55,419 nt of DNA from Methanomicrobiaceae archaeon. Lineage in GTDB: Archaea; Halobacteriota; Methanomicrobia; Methanomicrobiales; Methanomicrobiaceae. Below the pieces are notes generated by a model, which ran no database searches, was not told the origin of the DNA, and saw only the letters and a list, made by a program, of their open reading frames with translations. The stretch lies in the NCBI GenBank assembly GCA_016928355.1, contig JAFGKW010000019.1:1-55419 (forward strand). Direction: 5' to 3'. The first letter of the stretch is position 1. The number at the start of each line of letters is the position of its first letter. The position numbers and the translations under genes were made by a program. Below, one piece after another: positions 34,294 through 43,920 of the stretch.

Positions 34294-35781
34294 TTAGTGC
34301 CTGAAATGGCGGACTCCGGTAAAGACCATCGCAATGTTCAGCCTGTTTGCCGTATCGATTACTTCCTGGTCCCTGATCGATCCTCCAGGCTGAATAAGTG
34401 CGGTTGCCCCTGCTTCTGCGGCTACTTCCAGTGTGTCCGGGAAGGGGAGGAATGCATCTGATGCGACGACCGATCCCTTAAGCGGGAACTGTGACTTTGA
34501 TACCGCGATCTCTGCAGAGTTCACCCTGTTCATCTGACCTGCGCCGATACCGAGTCCAGATTTACTGTCTGCAAAGATTATTGCATTGCTCTTTGTATGC
34601 TTGCATATCTTCATTGCGAGTTTCATAGCCTCCATCTCATCTGCAGTTGGTTCACGCTCACTCATCACTTTCCAGCTCTCTGTGATGCCTTTTGGTGTCT
34701 TCTGGACGAGAGCCCCTCCGTCTATAGTCCTCAGTTCCGCTGTTTCTTCATCAGGTGGGAGTATGAGAATACGCATGTTCTCTTTTCTCTTCATGATCTC
34801 AAGCGCTTCGTCTGTATAGGAAGGTGCGATTACGACCTCTATGAATGTGGATGCGATCTCTTCAGCCATGTCCGGGCCGACTTCCCTGTTGAGTGCCACG
34901 ATGCCGCCGTATGCCGAGACAGGATCTACATCTCTTGCACGGATGTATGCCTCATGAAGTGTTCTGCCAATGGCAACACCGCAGGGATTATTGTGTTTTA
35001 CGATAACGGCAGCCGTTTCTTCAAATTCACGAAGAAGTCTTACGGCGGCATCTGTATCGAGATAATTGTTGTAAGACATTGCTTTGCCCTGGAGGGATTT
35101 CTGCCCTGCAATTCCTTTGTCACCGTATACTGCAGCCTTCTGGTGGGGGTTTTCTCCATACCTGAGTTCCCTTCCGTTTTTATACTGGACTGAGAAAACT
35201 TCGGGGAACTCTGTCTCTATTGAATAGAGGTAGTTGCTTATTGCCCCGTCATAGGCAGCCATCCGTGCGAAGACCTTTCTTGCAAGATAGAGTCTTTCAG
35301 TCTCTGTAAGTCCGTTCCCCTTGACAGATGCTTTGATTAGATCATAGTCTTTTGGATCGATTACAACTGTCACGTCCTTAAAGTTCTTGGCAGCTGCCCT
35401 GATCATCGCCGGTCCGCCGATATCGATATATTCCACGAGTTCGTTTAAGGGGAGTTCCTTTCCGGACATCTCTTCAAATGGATATAGATTTACAACGAGT
35501 AGGTCGATCTTTTCGATACCACGTTCCTGCATAACTACATCATCTATTCCTCTTCTTCCGAGAAGTCCCCCGTGAATCATGGGGTGTAGGGTCTTTACCC
35601 TGCCGTCCATCATCTCCGGGGCGCCGGTATATTCGGAGACTTCGGTGATCTCTATTCCTGCATTTGAGAGCTCCTTTGCAGTACCTCCTGAACTGAGTAT
35701 CTTAAATCCGTTTGCTACAAGTAATTTCGCAAGTTCAATAATTCCGGTCTTGTCCCACACTGATAGAAGTGCATATCTCAT
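34294..35781 (-). CDS. purH: Bifunctional AICAR transformylase / IMP cyclohydrolase
   Basis: The 495-residue protein has an N-terminal MGS-like cyclohydrolase domain (ALLSVWDKTGIIELAK, SSGGTAKELS, GRVKTLHPMIHGG) and a transformylase domain with VKHNNPCGVAIG and the C-terminal FPDTLEVAAEAGATALIQPG. It catalyses the last two steps of IMP synthesis. Many archaea use PurP and PurO instead; a full-length PurH is known in several methanogens and may be of bacterial origin. Confidence 0.96.
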   Translation of the reverse strand: MRYALLSVWDKTGIIELAKLLVANGFKILSSGGTAKELSNAGIEITEVSEYTGAPEMMDGRVKTLHPMIHGGLLGRRGIDDVVMQERGIEKIDLLVVNLYPFEEMSGKELPLNELVEYIDIGGPAMIRAAAKNFKDVTVVIDPKDYDLIKASVKGNGLTETERLYLARKVFARMAAYDGAISNYLYSIETEFPEVFSVQYKNGRELRYGENPHQKAAVYGDKGIAGQKSLQGKAMSYNNYLDTDAAVRLLREFEETAAVIVKHNNPCGVAIGRTLHEAYIRARDVDPVSAYGGIVALNREVGPDMAEEIASTFIEVVIAPSYTDEALEIMKRKENMRILILPPDEETAELRTIDGGALVQKTPKGITESWKVMSEREPTADEMEAMKLAMKICKHTKSNAIIFADSKSGLGIGAGQMNRVNSAEIAVSKSQFPLKGSVVASDAFLPFPDTLEVAAEAGATALIQPGGSIRDQEVIDTANRLNIAMVFTGVRHFRH

Positions 35782-36140
35782 GTATGATTATATGGACCTG
35801 AGAAAACAATAATCTATACCTTAAATCACACTTTTGTAATGCTGATCGGTTGTGTGGTTACGGGTTGAAATGATGGTTGTATGTGGGCTGGTTCCAGATT
35901 TAAAATCTTTAACCGAAATATACACTCCTTATTTATCCGGGCCGTATGTATTTGGGTTTCGACAGGTCAATTACAAAGCTGCGTGTGCCTGCAGTCTGAT
36001 GCACAACCTCTATATATGTAGGATTTTCATAAATAAGTTTATATAGAACTGTTTGCAGATAGGGAATTAATATTATATAGAACTACTGACCATTTAGTAT
36101 GGTATAAGGGTTATAAATTGTCTTTATGGAGTATTGAAGG
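35782..36140. promoter_or_regulatory. Divergent control region of purH and the grpE-dnaK-dnaJ genes
   Basis: This 359-nt gap carries a TATA-like TTATAAAT at 36111-36118, about 27 nt before grpE. A direct repeat ATATAGAACT lies at 36041-36050 and 36075-36084, a spacing of 34 bp. On the purH side a CATATAATC lies near 35792-35800. The short repeat may be a heat-shock regulator site. I see no bacterial CIRCE palindrome and no further gene. Confidence 0.4.
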
Positions 36141-36731
36141 ATGAATGATGAGGATCTTGAGAAGAGCACAAACAAAGACAACGATCAGAATTCCCCCACA
36201 ATGGATGACTATGCTGTTGTAGGTGAATATGGCGAAGATGTTCGTGAAGAGGGTGCAGATTCGGCTACCGGAAGGGAAGCAGAACTAAAGGCCCGTTTGA
36301 ATGATCTGAATGACAGGTACCTGCGACTTGCTGCGGATTTTGAAAACTTCAGAAAGAGAAGTTCCCGTGAAGCGAATGAAAGGGCAAACCGTTCAATAGA
36401 GCAGTTTGCCTCAGGAATCCTGGAAGTTGCCGATAACCTTGAAAGGGCCAGTCAGTCTGATGATTCCTCACTTCGTGAAGGTCTTGAACAGATTAAAAAG
36501 ATTCTCAAAAAAGTACTCGAACAGCATTCAATACAACCCATCGAGTCGGTAAATAAAAAATTCGATCCTGAAAAACACGAAGCTATTGCTTATGTCCCCT
36601 CCGATAGCGAGGAAGGGATCATAATCGATGAGGTCTCCTGCGGTTACTGCATGGGAGACAGGGTTATCAGGAGCGCAAAAGTTGCAGTGTCAAAAGGAAA
36701 ACCCGAAAAAAAACATAATGAGGAGAAGTAA
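36141..36731 (+). CDS. grpE: GrpE nucleotide exchange factor
   Basis: The 196-residue protein has an acidic, disordered N-terminus, a long coiled-coil (about 50-115, with [20 protein letters not shown]) and the C-terminal beta domain with the GrpE signature [26 protein letters not shown]. GrpE releases ADP from DnaK. It is first in the grpE-dnaK-dnaJ set. The ATG follows AAGG directly, and a TATA lies about 27 nt upstream. Confidence 0.95.
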   Translation: MNDEDLEKSTNKDNDQNSPTMDDYAVVGEYGEDVREEGADSATGREAELKARLNDLNDRYLRLAADFENFRKRSSREANERANRSIEQFASGILEVADNLERASQSDDSSLREGLEQIKKILKKVLEQHSIQPIESVNKKFDPEKHEAIAYVPSDSEEGIIIDEVSCGYCMGDRVIRSAKVAVSKGKPEKKHNEEK

Positions 36732-36733
36732 TT

Positions 36734-38581
36734 ATGGTATCAAATAAAGTTCTCGGAATTGATCTTGGAACAACCAATTCATGTATGTCGATCATGGAAG
36801 GCGGAAAACCCGTTGTCATTCCAAATGCTGAGGGTGCAAGAACAACACCCTCGGTTGTGGCATTTTCGAAAGAGGGCGAACGTCTTGTCGGAAGCGTTGC
36901 CAAGAGGCAGGCTGTAACAAACCCTGATAAAACAATTATCTCGATAAAGAGGGATATGGGCACCGACAGAAAGGTTTCCATAGATGACAAGTCCTTCACT
37001 CCGCAGGAGATCTCGGCAATGATCCTCCAGAAGCTCAAGGTAGATGCTGAAGCGTATCTTGGGGAAGAGATTAAGAAGGCCGTAATAACGGTTCCTGCGT
37101 ATTTCAACGACGCACAGAGGAATGCAACAAAGGACGCCGGAAAGATTGCAGGGCTTGAAGTTCTTAGAATAATCAACGAGCCTACAGCAAGTGCACTTGC
37201 ATATGGTATCGAAAGAGAAGGGGATGCAACCATTCTGGTATATGATCTCGGCGGCGGAACGTTTGATGTCTCTATTCTTACACTTGGAGACGGTGTCTTT
37301 GAGGTTCAGGCAACGGCCGGTGACAACCATCTCGGAGGAGATGACTTTGATCATCTTGTTGTCAAATACCTTGTTGATGAGTTTAGGAAGCAGGATGGTA
37401 TAGATCTCAGTTCAGATAAGATGGCAATGCAGAGACTCCGCGATGCAGCTGAGAATGCCAAGAAAGAGCTGTCAACCGTCCAGAAGACAAACATCAACCT
37501 ACCCTACATAACAACCGATTCGAGCGGGCCGAAGTTCCTCGACATCGATCTTACAAGGGCAAAGTTTGAGCAGCTCATCGGCGATCTCGTGGATAAAACA
37601 ATCGGCCCTGTAAAGCAGGCTCTCAGCGATGCGAAGCTTACAGCAAAGGATATTGATCATGTTCTTCTTGTAGGCGGTTCGACACGCGTGCCTCTCGTTC
37701 AGGAGAGGATAAAATCCCTGCTTGGAAAAGATCCTGACAAGGGCATAAATCCCGATGAATGCGTGGCAGTCGGTGCAGCAATACAGGGAGGTGTTCTTAC
37801 CGGTGAGGCAAAGGATGTAGTTCTTCTTGACGTAACCCCGCTGACGCTCTCAATCGAGACACTCGGTGGTATTGCGACAAAACTTATCGAGAGGAACACC
37901 ACAATCCCCACAAAGAAGAGCCAGATCTTTACAACTGCGGCAGACAACCAGACCAGCGTCGAGATTCATGTGGTCCAGGGTGAGCGTGCAATGGCCTCTG
38001 ACAACTTCACTCTCGGCAAATTCCAGCTTACAGGAATTCCACCCGCCCCAAGAGGTATTCCGCAGATTGAAGTCACATTCGATATCGATGCGAACGGAAT
38101 AATCAATGTCTCTGCAAAGGATCTCGGGACAGGGAACCAGCAGGCGATCACGATCTCCGGGGACAAGAGATTATCCAAGGATGAGATCGATGAGATGGTC
38201 AACAAAGCAAAAGATTTCGAGGAGGCCGACAAAAAGAAGCGTGAGGAGATTGAGATCAGAAACAGCGCCGACAACTCTGTCTTCGCCGCTGAAAAACTCC
38301 TTAAGGACAGTGGGGATAAGGTTGAGGCTGAAGATAAGCAGAAGATCGAATCCGCTCTCGAGAAAGTCAAAGGGACAATGGAAGGGGAAGATCCCGAGGC
38401 CCTGAAGAAGGACGTCGAAGAGCTCCAGGAAGCGGTATTTGCAGCAACGACAAAGATCTACCAACAGGCACAGGCAGAAGCCGAGGCTGCAAAAGCTGAA
38501 GGCGAAGGTGCTGCGGGCGAAGATGAAAATGTTGTCGATGCTGATTACGAAGTAAAAGACGACGAAGAGAAGAAGGAATAA
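36734..38581 (+). CDS. dnaK: DnaK (Hsp70) chaperone
   Basis: The 615-residue protein has the Hsp70 signatures [23 protein letters not shown] and [14 protein letters not shown], the linker [16 protein letters not shown], and a substrate-binding domain and helical lid with a Glu-rich tail. The N-terminal lobe lacks the insert of Gram-negative DnaK. ATP-driven binding of unfolded proteins, with GrpE and DnaJ next door. AGGAG lies eight bases before the ATG. Archaeal dnaK genes are widely viewed as bacterial acquisitions. Confidence 0.97.
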   Translation: MVSNKVLGIDLGTTNSCMSIMEGGKPVVIPNAEGARTTPSVVAFSKEGERLVGSVAKRQAVTNPDKTIISIKRDMGTDRKVSIDDKSFTPQEISAMILQKLKVDAEAYLGEEIKKAVITVPAYFNDAQRNATKDAGKIAGLEVLRIINEPTASALAYGIEREGDATILVYDLGGGTFDVSILTLGDGVFEVQATAGDNHLGGDDFDHLVVKYLVDEFRKQDGIDLSSDKMAMQRLRDAAENAKKELSTVQKTNINLPYITTDSSGPKFLDIDLTRAKFEQLIGDLVDKTIGPVKQALSDAKLTAKDIDHVLLVGGSTRVPLVQERIKSLLGKDPDKGINPDECVAVGAAIQGGVLTGEAKDVVLLDVTPLTLSIETLGGIATKLIERNTTIPTKKSQIFTTAADNQTSVEIHVVQGERAMASDNFTLGKFQLTGIPPAPRGIPQIEVTFDIDANGIINVSAKDLGTGNQQAITISGDKRLSKDEIDEMVNKAKDFEEADKKKREEIEIRNSADNSVFAAEKLLKDSGDKVEAEDKQKIESALEKVKGTMEGEDPEALKKDVEELQEAVFAATTKIYQQAQAEAEAAKAEGEGAAGEDENVVDADYEVKDDEEKKE

Positions 38582-38603
38582 TCCTTAGGTTCAGGTTGTA
38601 AAG

Positions 38604-39749
38604 ATGGGTGCCACAAATTTCTATGATGTACTGAATGTTCCAAAGAATGCAAGCGAACAGGAGATTAAAAAAGCATACCGCACCCTGACAAAGAAGTACC
38701 ACCCTGATGTCTGCAAGGAAGAGGGCGCTGATGAGAAGTTCAAGGATATAAACGAGGCATACAGCGTCCTCTCTGACCCCCAGAAACGTGCCCAGTATGA
38801 TCACATGGGCCATGATACCTTTACCAGTGCCTCAAAGGGCCAGTACTCTGGCGGAGGGTTTGGTGGAGCCGGTTTTAATGCTGATTTCGGAGGATTCGGT
38901 GATATATTCGATGCTTTCTTTGGGGGAGGTGGTGGCCGGAAGGGACCCCGCGGTCCCCAGCCCGGCGCTGATCTGCTGATGCGGATTCAGGTTACCCTCA
39001 GGGATGTTGTTCTCGGAACATCGAAGGAGTTAGATGTGATGCATACCGAATCCTGCGATGAATGCGAGGGAACAGGTAGTTCGACGAAGAAGACCCGTAT
39101 CTGTCCCCGCTGTGGAGGCTCCGGACAGGAGAGGCGTGAGAACAGGACCCCGTTCGGCAGTTTTGTAAGTATGACTACATGCTCCCAGTGTAAGGGGAGA
39201 GGCAAGATTCCGGAGAGCACATGCTCCAAATGCGGTGGCTCGGGTCATAAAAGAGTCAAAAGGACAATCACAGTCAATATTCCCGCAGGAATTGAGAGTG
39301 GGATGAGACTCAGGATGGAGGGATATGGTGAAGCCGGAGATCCCGGGGCACCTAACGGTGATCTCTTCATTGAGGTGGATGTTCTTGCCGATTCAAAGTT
39401 CAGACGCATCGGCGATAATCTTGAGACTACTGTAACCGTGTCTGCAGCAGGTGCGGCTGTAGGGACCAAGGTCGATATTTCCACCATCGATGACCGCGAG
39501 GTTGAACTAAAGATCCCGGCAGGTATCCAGCATGGTACTGCATTAAAGATCCCAGGCGAGGGCGTAAGACGTCGCGGAAGACCCGGAGATCTACTTGTAC
39601 GTGTCAGTATTGCCATTCCAAAGGATCTCGGTGACGAGGAGAAGGAGCTTTATACTCGTCTTCTTGAGATAGAATCCGAAAAGAAGGACTCCAAAAAGAC
39701 CGGATTCTTCCAGGGAATGATGGGTAAGAAGAAGGGTTCTAAGAAGTAG
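38604..39749 (+). CDS. dnaJ: DnaJ (Hsp40) co-chaperone
   Basis: The 381-residue protein has a J domain with HPD in KKYHPDV, a Gly/Phe-rich region (about 75-115), four zinc repeats (CDECEGTG, CPRCGGSG, CSQCKGRG, CSKCGGSG) and the C-terminal substrate domains. This is a full type I DnaJ, which stimulates DnaK ATPase. It follows dnaK by 22 nt and completes the chaperone operon. Confidence 0.97.
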   Translation: MGATNFYDVLNVPKNASEQEIKKAYRTLTKKYHPDVCKEEGADEKFKDINEAYSVLSDPQKRAQYDHMGHDTFTSASKGQYSGGGFGGAGFNADFGGFGDIFDAFFGGGGGRKGPRGPQPGADLLMRIQVTLRDVVLGTSKELDVMHTESCDECEGTGSSTKKTRICPRCGGSGQERRENRTPFGSFVSMTTCSQCKGRGKIPESTCSKCGGSGHKRVKRTITVNIPAGIESGMRLRMEGYGEAGDPGAPNGDLFIEVDVLADSKFRRIGDNLETTVTVSAAGAAVGTKVDISTIDDREVELKIPAGIQHGTALKIPGEGVRRRGRPGDLLVRVSIAIPKDLGDEEKELYTRLLEIESEKKDSKKTGFFQGMMGKKKGSKK

Positions 39750-39821
39750 ACTTCTATATAATCCCTAATTTTAATATGAACATTTTTTTCGCCTGACACC
39801 CAACTACTCAGGACATATATT

Positions 39822-40775
39822 ATGAAATTAATCTTTGAACTCTCAGGCGAGCACCCGAAGATACCGTTTTGTGAGATAGAGTGCGTTGGAAAACTGGTTG
39901 ATTGTGAAGAACAGGTGGCAGTTGCACAGTGCCCTCAACCCGAAGATACAGAGCGTCTTGCAATGACCCATTCCGTGATGGAGTATCTTGGTGAGTGCAA
40001 TGCTGATAGATCTTCTTTTGAGGATCTCCTGAAAGACCTGAATATAAAAACCGGGAATACCTTTGCCGGCCGTGTAAAAAAGGTCTCCGGGACATCCGTT
40101 AAGGATTCCCGGCTTGATCTCGAGCGCTGTATAGGATCGCATATAGAAGGCCCTGTATCTCTTGATTCTCCTGAAGAAGAATACAGGGCTGTGTTTTCCG
40201 GGGAAAGGTGCTTCTTCGGTCGTGTTCTTTTCAAAATTGATCGCGGGGGGTTTGCCTACCGTAATCCTATGAGGAGAGCCTTCTTCCACCCGGGTGTTAT
40301 GATGCCTGTTATGGCAAGGACACTTGTTAACCTTGCACTTGCAGATATGGATGATCTATTGCTCGATCCGTTTTGCGGGACCGGTGGAATACTGCTTGAA
40401 GGCAAAATGCTCGGCTGCAGGGTAATAGGGTCTGATATGGATCGTTCGATGCTTAAAGGGTGCAGGGAAAACCTTTCGGGTGCAGAGGTTATGTGTGCAG
40501 ATGCCACACACCTTCCCCTACCGGACGCTTCGGTTGATGTGGTGACAACCGATCTCCCATACGGTCAGTCGGTCTGTATAAGAGCCGTATCCATGAACAA
40601 CCTTTATAATGATTCGCTTGCAGAAATAAGGCGTGTGCTTAAGCCCGGAGGAAGGGCTGTAGTTGTAACCCACGTGGATGTCCGTAAAACAGCAAGTAAT
40701 CATTTCAACATAAAACAGTTTCATGAACAGAGAGTTCATAAGAGTCTGACAAGAAGAATAATGGTGCTGGATTAG
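39822..40775 (+). CDS. trmG10: tRNA (guanine(10)-N2)-dimethyltransferase
   Basis: The 317-residue protein has an N-terminal THUMP-containing region and a Rossmann methyltransferase domain: SAM loop LLDPFCGTGGILLEG, acidic IGSDMD, and catalytic TDLPYGQS, the (D/N)PPY-type motif in its archaeal G10 form. VLKPGGRAVVVT follows. It makes N2-methyl/dimethylguanosine at position 10 of tRNA. The N-terminal part is shorter than in some homologues, but no truncation is seen. Confidence 0.88.
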   Translation: MKLIFELSGEHPKIPFCEIECVGKLVDCEEQVAVAQCPQPEDTERLAMTHSVMEYLGECNADRSSFEDLLKDLNIKTGNTFAGRVKKVSGTSVKDSRLDLERCIGSHIEGPVSLDSPEEEYRAVFSGERCFFGRVLFKIDRGGFAYRNPMRRAFFHPGVMMPVMARTLVNLALADMDDLLLDPFCGTGGILLEGKMLGCRVIGSDMDRSMLKGCRENLSGAEVMCADATHLPLPDASVDVVTTDLPYGQSVCIRAVSMNNLYNDSLAEIRRVLKPGGRAVVVTHVDVRKTASNHFNIKQFHEQRVHKSLTRRIMVLD

Positions 40776-40866
40776 AAATGCCGAAGATAGTGTTTTCCAT
40801 CTCCGGTCGTTAAACAATAAAAATTATAAAACTCTATATAACCCCGGAAACCGGATTTGGAAATAA

Positions 40867-42012
40867 ATGAATACACTTGAATGGATAAAGGTGAACTTTC
40901 CGCGAAAAAAGCCTGACCGGAGACTTGCCCGGAAATCGATAAGACACCTGAAGAAGATTGAAAAAAAGCAGTTGTTCTCTGATGAAATATCCCAGATGAG
41001 GGCATCTGAGGGGCGATGGTTTGAATCCCTCATATATGAGATGCTCCTCGAATTATCCTGCAGATCTGATATGGTTAAATACGTTGTGCGGAAGGGGGCT
41101 GATGCCCCGTTTCCGCCTCCGGAGATTGAGATTGGCCAGAACGGGCTTTTTTATTCCAACCGTGGTGATATTAATGTCCGGGGCAATGGGCAGGATATTG
41201 CAGAGGTGGACATCCTCTGGGTCGACAGTGAGGACCGGATCTCCTTTGCCGAGATTGTTACTTCTGCATCAGATCTAAAGGACCTGGAGGCAGAGGTTCA
41301 TTACAAGAAGCGGCTTCTCGGGTACCTCTACGGTCAGGTAATCGTGCCTTTCATCCTTTTTTCATCGGTCGATATTTCAAGATCTTCAATCATTCGCAGG
41401 CTTGTTAAGGAGACCGAGAGTGTAGTTATCATCACGCCTACCTGTGAGGAGATAAAGACACTGCTTACGCCGACATCGATAAGGGGCGTTCCGAGAAAGC
41501 CTGTTAACCACCCGAGACTGATTGACATATCTGACATACCATTAAAAAGACCCTTCAATTACCTCGCCCTGCATGATAAAAAAAGGGACAGGATTATAGG
41601 GATGATGCTTGAAGGCAAGGGAAAGAATGAACTGATGAAGAGGGACGAGATCCCGCCTGTTTCAAAGAAAATTATTATCGGGGCTCTTTATCCTTCAGGT
41701 ATAAAAGCACTCATGCAGAATCGCACCTTTACGATGAGAGGGAAGATCCATTCTATAGATTCAATTGACAGGGACTATTCCAAGGTTGTCCTGGCAGTGG
41801 ATATCCCTGAATATGAGCCTGTGATCTACATGAAATCCCGGAGAAAGGATGAATATGTCAAGATAGTTCAGAAGAAATCCGGGGAGCTGAAGGTGGAATC
41901 CAAGCGCACTCCCCAGATGACAGGATTTTACCTGTGGCTGGAAGATTTAAAGCCCACAATCGGCGCAAAAATTGCAAAGAAGTACTCTGGTGTTTTTCTT
42001 AAAAAAGGTTAA
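40867..42012 (+). CDS. Uncharacterised protein with a possible PD-(D/E)XK nuclease-like core
   Basis: I do not recognise this 381-residue protein as a named family. Residues 48-150 have the order of a restriction-endonuclease-like fold: a helix with Glu (EGRWFESLIYEML, E48/E53), then IAEVDILWVD (D115), then ISFAEIVTSASDL (E129) and a helix with KKRLL (K147/K148). The usual (D/E)xK lysine is absent from the strand and could be replaced by the helix lysine. The rest (about 200-381) looks beta-rich and basic, with no signal or membrane segment. Nuclease activity is an inference. Confidence 0.55.
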   Translation: MNTLEWIKVNFPRKKPDRRLARKSIRHLKKIEKKQLFSDEISQMRASEGRWFESLIYEMLLELSCRSDMVKYVVRKGADAPFPPPEIEIGQNGLFYSNRGDINVRGNGQDIAEVDILWVDSEDRISFAEIVTSASDLKDLEAEVHYKKRLLGYLYGQVIVPFILFSSVDISRSSIIRRLVKETESVVIITPTCEEIKTLLTPTSIRGVPRKPVNHPRLIDISDIPLKRPFNYLALHDKKRDRIIGMMLEGKGKNELMKRDEIPPVSKKIIIGALYPSGIKALMQNRTFTMRGKIHSIDSIDRDYSKVVLAVDIPEYEPVIYMKSRRKDEYVKIVQKKSGELKVESKRTPQMTGFYLWLEDLKPTIGAKIAKKYSGVFLKKG

Positions 42013-42020
42013 CTCAGGGT

Positions 42021-42112
42021 TTTGATTAGGACATAAGCCCCTGGCGGGGGCAGTCCTGGCGCTAAGTTTGCTCTGCAAACTTGGGCAATTGTGATAGCCG
42101 GCCTTTGGCCGG
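42021..42112. repeat. Structured dispersed repeat, copy B
   Basis: Copy B has the same order as copy A at 21529-21640: TTTGATT and CATAAGCCCCTG (42032-42043), a perfect 8-bp hairpin AAGTTTGC/GCAAACTT (42064-42071 with 42075-42082), AATTGTGATAGCC (42087-42099) and CCGGCC/GGCCGG (42098-42103 with 42107-42112). The first 23 bases differ from copy A at two positions. The central stem has a different sequence but remains fully paired, and the terminal stem lacks the inner hairpin of copy A. It lies between convergent genes. Confidence 0.75.
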
Positions 42113-42172
42113 AAACCAAACTTCAGATTATCCCCATAGGATAAAAAAGAGGAGGAGCAAAGTGGATGCCTG

Positions 42173-42239
42173 CCCATCCCCTTGCAAGTTTTTGCAGTAT
42201 AGGGGGAGGGTTACAGGGATGGGGGAGAATTCCCTCCCC
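42173..42239. terminator. Overlapping hairpins between convergent genes
   Basis: Arms CCCATCCC (42173-42180) and GGGATGGG (42216-42223) pair around a TTGCAA-containing loop. GGGGAG (42222-42227) pairs with CTCCCC (42234-42239) across AATTCC. The two hairpins share bases and are mutually exclusive. They lie between the 3' ends of the genes at 40867-42012 and 42280-42708, where termination on both strands is expected. Confidence 0.4.
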
Positions 42240-42279
42240 TTATATATTGATTTTAGTATTCTGGTATTCAAAAGATAAT

Positions 42280-42708
42280 CTAAATTCTTGATCCCACTGC
42301 ACCAACACTATCCTGATAACGTCCGTTGTATGTGGATGAACCGTCCGTTACTTCATGCATGATTATCTGGACGCATCTCTCGCCTGCGGGAAGGGGGACG
42401 TCTTCCGGTCCCATATTGACGAGGCAAAGAGTCAGGTTTCCGCGGTAACCGGGGTCGACGTAACCCCCGCCGATAAGTACGCCTTTTCTCCCGAATGATG
42501 ACCTGCACATGAGTGTTGCGGCGACATCTGGAGGAAGTTCGACCTTTTCCATCGAGTGGACAAGAGTGCATTCGCCTTTTTTCAGGATATAGTCCTCCCC
42601 CGCCCTGAGGTCGTACGATGCAGGCTGCTGGGAATTATCACTGTAGGGTTCCAGGACGAGTTCGCCGGTACCAATCCGTTTCAAAATATTTTCTCTGGAC
42701 AGAATCAT
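42280..42708 (-). CDS. dCTP deaminase / dUTPase fold protein, dUTPase-like site
   Basis: The 142-residue protein has the Dcd/Dut trimer fold: SYDLRAGEDYIL, RSSFGRKGVLI, and VDPGYRGNLTLCLVNMG, with the Dcd-like tail GAVGSRI. In dCTP deaminases the strand after (Y/F)xG has a catalytic Glu just before the hydrophobic-N-x-G turn; here that position is Cys. VDPGYRG agrees better with dUTPase motif 3, including Asp and Tyr. A dUTPase activity is therefore more likely than deamination. I start at ATG 42708, as upstream extension overlaps the next gene. Confidence 0.75.
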   Translation of the reverse strand: MILSRENILKRIGTGELVLEPYSDNSQQPASYDLRAGEDYILKKGECTLVHSMEKVELPPDVAATLMCRSSFGRKGVLIGGGYVDPGYRGNLTLCLVNMGPEDVPLPAGERCVQIIMHEVTDGSSTYNGRYQDSVGAVGSRI

Positions 42709-42760
42709 TAATTCTGGTTTGATGAATTTGGGTAAAAAAGGGTGTGGTTTGTAATCGGAA

Positions 42761-43360
42761 TCATTCTTCTGCAGGATTGATCTTTTTCTGGTAGAATCCT
42801 GCAATGACTGCGATAATTGCCGCCAGCAGGCCTATCCAGTATGAGGTGGAGAGCCCCAGTGATATGGGCACAAGAATTGTAAACCCTGTTGATACCATCG
42901 TTACGCTTCCCTCTCCTAAAAGAACCGGAAAGTCTCCGGAGAAACCGCTGATAAGAAGTGTCTGCCCCATGTACCAGCTTACAATGGTAAGGCCTATGGT
43001 AAAGATTACTATCAGGTAAAGTGGTTTTCTGCTGTTGATTTTTACGAGAGCATCAGCCGTCACCCTGTATTTTTTATTTGCAAAGGCTAATGACCCAACG
43101 AGGAGGAGAATGCCGAATATGATCATCAGTATTGTGAATGCGATATTCAGCCAGAACAGGAGTGGTGACATTACCATCTTCCCGAACATAAGGATCTCGG
43201 TTGAAAAAGGCGAAAGGGCGACTTCAAATGCACCGCTGCCCACATGCATCTTCCACCAGCCTCCTGTGAACGGGAGTGCAAGCAGAAGAATGCCTGCCAC
43301 GACTCCTGGCCAGTTGCATTTTGAAAAGTCCCATTCCTTTGCAGTTTTCTCTTCAGTCAT
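42761..43360 (-). CDS. Multi-pass membrane protein of unknown function
   Basis: The 199-residue protein has about five hydrophobic segments (starting at VVAGILLLALPFTGGWW, then PLLFWLNIAFTILMIIFGIL, LYLIVIFTIGLTIVSWYMG and two more). A GGAGGTG seven bases upstream decides for ATG 43360. The start overlaps the stop of the upstream gene (TGATG). The two genes are thus a coupled pair, probably forming one membrane complex. No family is recognised. Confidence 0.7.
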   Translation of the reverse strand: MTEEKTAKEWDFSKCNWPGVVAGILLLALPFTGGWWKMHVGSGAFEVALSPFSTEILMFGKMVMSPLLFWLNIAFTILMIIFGILLLVGSLAFANKKYRVTADALVKINSRKPLYLIVIFTIGLTIVSWYMGQTLLISGFSGDFPVLLGEGSVTMVSTGFTILVPISLGLSTSYWIGLLAAIIAVIAGFYQKKINPAEE

Positions 43361-43863
43361 CACTGAACACCTCCGTTGTTCTTAAGGATAATCCCGGCAA
43401 ATGAGACCTCTGAAATGATATCGGACGGATTTGGTTCGTTCGGCATTTTGGGTATTCCTGTAAGCTGACCCAGGCTTGCAAGATCTCCTGTAAGAATAAT
43501 CTCTGCCGTACTTTCAGGCATAACCTCTACAGGGCTATCCAGTTTTATAGTGACGGGTTTGCCGTTGAATTCTGACATATATGACATGCTGCTGATAATA
43601 AGCGGGTAATCGATCGGGTTGCTGACCATGACTTTCAGGAGCAGGGTTCCCCTGTCATCCGAAAGGGAATAGCCCGAGACAGTGAACATATCTCCACCTG
43701 CACCTGTAAATCCTGTGAGATAACCTGATATTACCTCGTCAGGCCCGGTTTCCAGCACCATGGTCTGGACATCTCCGGTCAGGGCAAAGGCAATTACAAG
43801 AGCGCCAATGACTGCTATCAGCGGGATGATTGCCAGAATAAGCCCAAGTGTTTTCCTCTCCAT
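43360..43863 (-). CDS. Membrane-anchored LEA14-like extracytoplasmic protein
   Basis: The 167-residue protein has an N-terminal helix (LILAIIPLIAVIGALVIAFAL) and a soluble domain with the beta-sandwich pattern seen in LEA14/WHy-like proteins (LLLKVMVSNPIDYPLIISSM). It probably faces outside. Its last codons carry the ribosome binding site of the multi-pass membrane gene, with which it overlaps. Function is unknown. Confidence 0.65.
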   Translation of the reverse strand: MERKTLGLILAIIPLIAVIGALVIAFALTGDVQTMVLETGPDEVISGYLTGFTGAGGDMFTVSGYSLSDDRGTLLLKVMVSNPIDYPLIISSMSYMSEFNGKPVTIKLDSPVEVMPESTAEIILTGDLASLGQLTGIPKMPNEPNPSDIISEVSFAGIILKNNGGVQ

Positions 43864-43920
43864 GCCTTGAAATAATTCAGGATAGTATATTAATGTTTTA
43901 TTAGTCTCCGCGATTTCAGG

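Noticed and set aside
35852-36046. 64-codon frame in the purH-grpE gap
   Set aside because: No ribosome binding site, no recognisable domain, and it runs through the likely promoter region of the chaperone genes.
36041-36084. ATATAGAACT direct repeat as a bacterial-type CIRCE element
   Set aside because: CIRCE is a TTAGCACTC inverted repeat; this is a direct repeat of another sequence. It is kept only as a possible regulator site.
36734-38581. DnaK operon as a recent foreign island
   Set aside because: Although archaeal dnaK is of bacterial ancestry, base and codon use here match neighbouring genes, so there is no sign of recent transfer.
42081-42278. 65-codon frame over repeat copy B
   Set aside because: It starts inside the structured repeat and covers the terminator hairpins; no start signals or conserved features.
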